From positions 1-6,572 of the forward strand of contig DATDAH010000249.1 of the NCBI GenBank assembly GCA_036525535.1: 6,572 bases of DNA, written 5' to 3'. Origin of the DNA: DATDAH01 sp036525535 (GTDB lineage Bacteria; Actinomycetota; Acidimicrobiia; Acidimicrobiales; DATDAH01). Of this stretch, positions 5,517 through 6,572 are shown piece after piece (position 1 is the stretch's first letter; each line of letters opens with the position of its first letter). The notes beneath the pieces were generated by a model that saw only the letters and a list, made by a program, of their open reading frames with translations, was not told the origin of the DNA and did no database searches. A program made the position numbers and the translations under genes.

Positions 5517-6572
5517 TCAGCCTTCCTCGCGGGGCTCGGTGGTTGCGGCCTCGGCGGTCTCGTCCGCGACCGCGGGGGCCGGGGCATCCGCCTCCGGGAC
5601 CACGGCCTGCTCCACGGGGGCCTCGACCTCAACGGTGACCGCTTCGTCGGCCGGTGCGTCGGTCGAGGGGGCTACGGCTTCCTCGGCCGGGGCCTGCTCG
5701 ACCGAAGCCGCGGGACCGTCGGGTGCGGCATCGGCCTCGGCCTTGGCCGCGGCGACACGAGCCTCACGCTCGGCGGCCTGGCGGGCCGCCTCGTCGCGGG
5801 CCTCCGCCTGCTGGCGGGCGATCTCGGCCTCCTCCTCGGGGGTGCGCAGGGCGGGCGCGGCCGGGGGGCCACCCTCGCCGGGGACCTTCTTGGAGCGGAT
5901 GTAACGCCCTTCCTTGACGGCGTCGGCCATGATCCGGCACATGAGGCTGCCCGAGCGGATGGCGTCGTCGTTGCCGGGGATCACGTAGTCCACGACGTCG
6001 GGATCACAGTTGGTGTCGACCACGGCGATCAGCGGGATGCCGAGCTTGTTGGCCTCGGTCACCGCGATGTGCTCCTTCTTCGTGTCCAGCACGAACACGG
6101 CGTCGGGCTTGCGATCCAGGTTCCGGATGCCGTTCAGGTTGCGCAGGAGCTTGTCCAGCTCCCGCGTGTTCATCAGGGCTTCCTTCTTGGGCATGGCGTC
6201 GAACTCGCCGGAGTCACGCTGGTGCTCCAGGTCGGCCATCTTGGAGACCCGCTTGGAGATGGTCTCGAAGTTGGTGAGCATGCCGCCCAGCCAGCGCTGG
6301 TTGACGTAGGGCATGTTGCAGGACATCGCGTACTGCTCGACGGCATCGGACGCCTGCTTCTTCGTGCCGACGAAGAGCAGGTTCCCGCCGTCGGCGGTCA
6401 TGTCGCGGACGAACTCGTAGGCGACGCGGACCCGGTCCAGCGTCTGCTCGAGATCGATGATGTAGATCCCCTGGCGCTCCCCGTGGAGGAAGCGCTTCAT
6501 CTTGGGGTTCCAGCGCCGGGTCTGATGTCCGAAGTGGACACCTGCGTCCAGCAGCTGCTTCATGGTGACGAC
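5517..6572 (-). CDS. rpsB: 30S ribosomal protein S2 (uS2), N-terminal few codons outside window, long Ala/Glu/Pro tail
   Basis: S2 is a late-assembling protein of the small ribosomal subunit that helps S1 bind in many bacteria. From the first ATG in the window (6563) the product is 348 residues, against about 240 in E. coli. The conserved core is complete: A-G-V-H-F-G-H-Q-T-R-R-W-N-P-K-M at 7-22, L-F-V-G-T-K-K-Q at 63-70, N-Q-R-W-L-G-G-M-L-T-N-F at 88-99, and I-P-G-N-D-D-A-I-R-S at 195-204. The frame stays open upstream and reads V-V-T before this methionine. Many S2 proteins begin M-x-V-V-T-M-K-Q-L-L, so the true start is probably just beyond the window and the gene is 5'-truncated here. After about residue 226 comes a tail of about 120 residues: a charged, helix-prone stretch (about 241-280), then Ala/Pro/Glu/Val-rich sequence. 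Such tails occur in other actinobacterial S2 proteins. It is the first gene of the visible cluster; any promoter or autoregulatory leader lies outside. Confidence 0.97.
   Translation of the reverse strand, partial: VVTMKQLLDAGVHFGHQTRRWNPKMKRFLHGERQGIYIIDLEQTLDRVRVAYEFVRDMTADGGNLLFVGTKKQASDAVEQYAMSCNMPYVNQRWLGGMLTNFETISKRVSKMADLEHQRDSGEFDAMPKKEALMNTRELDKLLRNLNGIRNLDRKPDAVFVLDTKKEHIAVTEANKLGIPLIAVVDTNCDPDVVDYVIPGNDDAIRSGSLMCRIMADAVKEGRYIRSKKVPGEGGPPAAPALRTPEEEAEIARQQAEARDEAARQAAEREARVAAAKAEADAAPDGPAASVEQAPAEEAVAPSTDAPADEAVTVEVEAPVEQAVVPEADAPAPAVADETAEAATTEPREEG
5521..5527 (-). promoter_or_regulatory. Ribosome binding site for tsf (GTG start)
   Basis: On the minus strand AGGAAGG sits six bases before the GTG at 5514, within the last codons of rpsB. 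It is a good Shine-Dalgarno match at normal spacing. It decides the otherwise weak GTG as the tsf start, since no ATG lies at a suitable place. Confidence 0.6.

Overview
The window is a conserved, high-GC bacterial housekeeping locus read entirely from the minus strand. In transcription order (right to left) it holds rpsB, tsf, pyrH, frr, cdsA, dxr and the start of a site-2-type M50 metalloprotease gene. The first and last genes are cut by the window edges. GC content, GC-rich codon use, this gene order with cdsA directly after frr (no uppS between them), and protein details (S2 beginning V-V-T-M-K-Q-L-L; M50 with a P-A-G-A-Y-V-R-I-I-G-M segment) suggest an actinobacterium, perhaps of the Acidimicrobiia type. 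That assignment is inference from sequence character, not from a search.

Layout: rpsB (about 5517-6572, start just outside the window) and tsf (4714-5514, GTG start) encode ribosomal protein S2 and elongation factor Ts. pyrH (3974-4714, UMP kinase) overlaps the tsf stop by one base. frr (3368-3946, ribosome recycling factor) follows after 27 bases. cdsA (1642-3375, CDP-diacylglycerol synthase) overlaps frr by 8 bases. dxr (475-1629, DXP reductoisomerase of the MEP pathway) follows after 12 bases, and the M50 protease (1-460, partial) after 14 bases. Gaps range from -8 to +27 bases, nearly every base is coding, and I see no internal terminator or convincing promoter. This fits one polycistronic unit joining translation, pyrimidine nucleotide supply, phospholipid precursor synthesis, isoprenoid synthesis and membrane proteolysis.

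I found no previously undescribed system. The most unusual item is CdsA, which carries a roughly 308-residue acidic, proline-rich, apparently disordered N-terminal region ahead of an ordinary membrane catalytic domain, about doubling the usual family length. Lesser points are an Ala/Glu/Pro-rich tail of about 120 residues on S2, an extra hydrophobic segment before the HELGH helix of the M50 protease, and an ambiguous pyrH start.
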